Shown here in pieces: positions 62,111 through 64,000 of a DNA stretch of 64,000 nt. The stretch comes from Ichthyophis bannanicus. Lineage: Eukaryota > Chordata > Amphibia > Gymnophiona > Ichthyophiidae. The stretch spans positions 521,412,686-521,476,685 of the forward strand of contig CM066037.1 in assembly GCA_033557465.1 (NCBI GenBank), given 5' to 3'. Position 1 is the stretch's first letter, and each line of letters opens with the position of its first letter. The position numbers and the translations under genes are program-made. Below the pieces are notes generated by a model. That model saw only the letters and a list, made by a program, of their open reading frames with translations, ran no database searches and had not been told where the DNA came from.

Positions 62111-62484
62111 GAATTCTGCAAGACCAACAATCTATTCATCTCAGACATCTTCTTCCAGCAACACAAGCAGTGACTGTACATGGACCACCCAATGGATTGT
62201 AAAAATATCAAACTGACTACATCTGTAGAAGTCAATGATGGAAAAGCTCTATAACATCATCAAAGACAAAACCTGGAGCTGTCTGTGGTACAGATCACCA
62301 ACTACTAATATGCAAACTCAAGCTAAAGTTGAAAAAGATCTAGCCACTCATGACTGTAGCAAAATATAACCTTGAAAATATACCACCGGAATTTAAAGAC
62401 TGCCTGCAAAATCAATTTGCTGCTTTAGAAACAAATGATAGAGCTCCAGAAGAGTTATAGGATGACACCAAGAAGGTTGGTGTC
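62111..62484 (+). pseudogene. RTE copy 2: end of endonuclease and linker
   Basis: Continues GIEFCKT with NNLFISDIFFQQHKQ, decayed TWTSP/IDYI region and linker codons (CKINLLL). Ends in GGATGACACCAAGAAGGTTG, where an inverted copy of the same bases joins CR1-g. Confidence 0.75.
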
Positions 62485-63657
62485 ATCCTAAAACTAAAAG
62501 GAGCAGTTGCGAAGGTTAAAGACGTACATCAAGCTTGGGTGTTGTTGAAAAATACTATCTTGGAAGCCCAGACCAGCTGTATTCCACGCTTTAAGAAAAG
62601 TGGAAGGAAGTCCAAAAAACTGCCAGCATGGTTTAAAGGTGAGGTCAGAGAGGCTGTTGTTGCCAAAAAAGCATCTTTCAGGAAATGGAAAAAAGAGCCA
62701 AACGACGAAACCTGGAAACAGCACAAGCACTGGCAAGTCAAATGCAAGGCATTGATAAGGCAGGCAAAGAGAGAATTTGAGAAGAAGCTTGCTGCGGAAG
62801 CAAAAACGCGAAATAAAGACCTTTTCAAGTACATTCATAGCAAAAAACCTGTGAGAGAGTCAGTTGGACCATTAGATGATAAAGGGGTTAAAGGAGCACT
62901 AAGAGGCAACAAGGCGATAGCGGAGAGACTGAATGAATTCTTTGCTTCGGTCTTTACTGAGGAAGATGTAGGGATGCTACCCATGACTGAAGTGGTATTT
63001 AAAGGTGTGGAAGAATTGAAGGAAATATCGATACATCGGGAAGATGTCTTACAACTATTAGATAAACTGAAGAGTAGCAAATCACCTGGGCCGGATGGTA
63101 TACATCCAAGGGTGTTGAAAGAACTGAAATATCAGATTGCAGAACTGCTATCAGTAATCTGTGAACTATCATTAAAATCATCTCTAATACCTGAAGATTG
63201 GAGGATCGCCAATGTAACACCAATTTTTAAAAAGGGTTCGAGGGGTGATCCGGGAAACTACAGACCGGTGAGCCTGACGTCAGTACCGGGAAAAATGGTA
63301 GAAACCATCATAAAGAATAAAATTACTCAGCATGTAGATAGTCACAACCTAATGGGAGACAGCCAACATGGCTTTAGACAAGGAAGATCTTGTCTTACTA
63401 ATCTGTTATGTTTTTTTGAAGGAGTGAATAAACAGGTGGACAAAGGTGAGTCGGTTGATATTGTGTATCTGGACTTTCAGAAAGCCTTTGACAAGGTCCC
63501 TCATCAGAGACTTTTGGCAAAACTAAAGAGTCATGGGATAGGAGGCAGTGTACTATTGTGGATCAGGAACTGGTTAAAAGATAGAAAGCAGAGGGTAGGG
63601 CTAAATGGCCAATTTTCCCAATGGAGAAAGGTGAATAGTGGTGTACCCCAGGGATCA
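62485..63657 (+). pseudogene. CR1-g: internal CR1 ORF2 segment, both ends missing
   Basis: Nearly identical to 35,805-36,970 of the intact CR1-e (a few substitutions by eye). It begins in the endonuclease-RT linker (LKGAVAKVKDVHQAW). It contains RT motifs SPGPDGIHPRVL, NYRPVSLTS, QHGFRQGRSC and YLDFQKAFDKVPHQRLL. It stops at NSGVPQGS, before the catalytic FADD box. The frame is open for 373 codons. Because CR1 insertion starts from the 3' end, a copy without a 3' end is not an ordinary retrotransposition product. Confidence 0.88.
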
Positions 63658-63860
63658 TAAGTTGTTCAAATATAGTTTGGGGTAATGTCCCCAAATGGAT
63701 TGATCTTGTGCATGTATTTCAACAAGAACACTTATGTTCATCTTTAATGCTTAACGCTGTGCCCAAGAATGTCCTTCTGGAGGTCATAGACTGTATCTCC
63801 AGCCACCATATCAAGGTGCACCTAAGGAGGCTTTTAGTGATCATTGCCACCTTGCATAAC
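63658..63860. other. Non-coding stretch, nothing recognised
   Basis: Short unique-looking sequence after CR1-g (TAAGTTGTTCAAATATAGTT). No landmark. Confidence 0.5.
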
Positions 63861-64000
63861 TGTCGGCAGCCCTAACCATTAGACAAACCAGACGTTCATC
63901 TAGGGCTGCAAAGTACGTGGTGGTGGTGGTGGGGGGGGGAGGGGTGTAAAGCTTAGGGTTTGCCTAGGGCACCAACACCTCAAACTGGGATTGGCCCTGA
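63861..64000. repeat. MITE-like end at the window edge
   Basis: GCTTAGGGTTTGCCTAGGGC, then ACC...GATTGGCCCTGA resembles, in reverse, the CAGGGCC... end at 50,821. A G-rich run lies at 63,921-63,945. The element is cut by the window. Confidence 0.4.

Overview
This is repeat-dominated DNA from a vertebrate nuclear genome. I recognise no host protein-coding exon, rRNA gene or functional tRNA gene. The mix is CR1, L2, RTE (BovB-like) and L1-type LINEs, a tRNA-headed SINE, Ty3-like and ERV-like LTR elements, a DIRS-like gag, and hAT and PIF/Harbinger DNA transposons. That mix fits a large-genome amphibian, most likely a caecilian. The organism call is inference (about 0.6).

Layout. 1-6,080: CR1 fragments, an unclassified repeat and an LTR insertion at 3,201-4,564. 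6,150-16,820: one minus-strand RTE copy split by a complete 6.8 kb Ty3-like element (8,643-15,444) and by a SINE and a CR1 tail. 16,840-22,260: L2 and CR1 debris, an ORF1-only L1 unit and a DIRS-like gag. 22,260-25,750: a decayed CR1 with both ORFs. 26,170-31,250: a hAT MITE, a second Ty3-like copy and a hAT transposase relic. 31,570-34,250: a solo LTR, a minisatellite and a long inverted repeat. 34,250-38,030: a nearly intact CR1 with a 950-codon ORF2. 40,090-45,647: a minus-strand LTR element whose two LTRs look identical. 45,838-49,650: a minus-strand CR1 split by a solo LTR. 51,050-62,484: a plus-strand RTE copy broken by two ORF1-only L1 units and a 4.8 kb Harbinger element. 62,485-63,657: a CR1 piece lacking both ends.

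Main discovery candidate: a Ty3-like family whose members encode a SCAN-like gag, protease, dUTPase, reverse transcriptase and RNase H. I can find no integrase in either internal copy. RNase H runs straight into the polypurine tract and 3' LTR, and dUTPase lies between protease and RT, where Gmr1-like elements carry integrase. Seven LTRs of this group lie in the window. All have TG...CA ends and 1.27-1.61 kb lengths, and 4-bp target duplications wherever both flanks survive. Each contains an ORF or ORF relic ending in an acidic segment and an M-[DE]-C-[STD]-like motif. In three families the ATG sits at exactly LTR position 28.

Second candidate: HAL1-like 'half-L1' elements. They have tandem 5' monomers, ORF1, a 3' UTR and poly(A), with no ORF2. 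Two copies are flanked by clean 12-15 bp target-site duplications, so they moved as complete ORF1-only units.

The nesting gives a relative chronology. RTE, L2 and most CR1 are oldest, half-L1 and Harbinger follow, the Ty3-like LTRs come later, and the 40,090-45,647 LTR element appears youngest.
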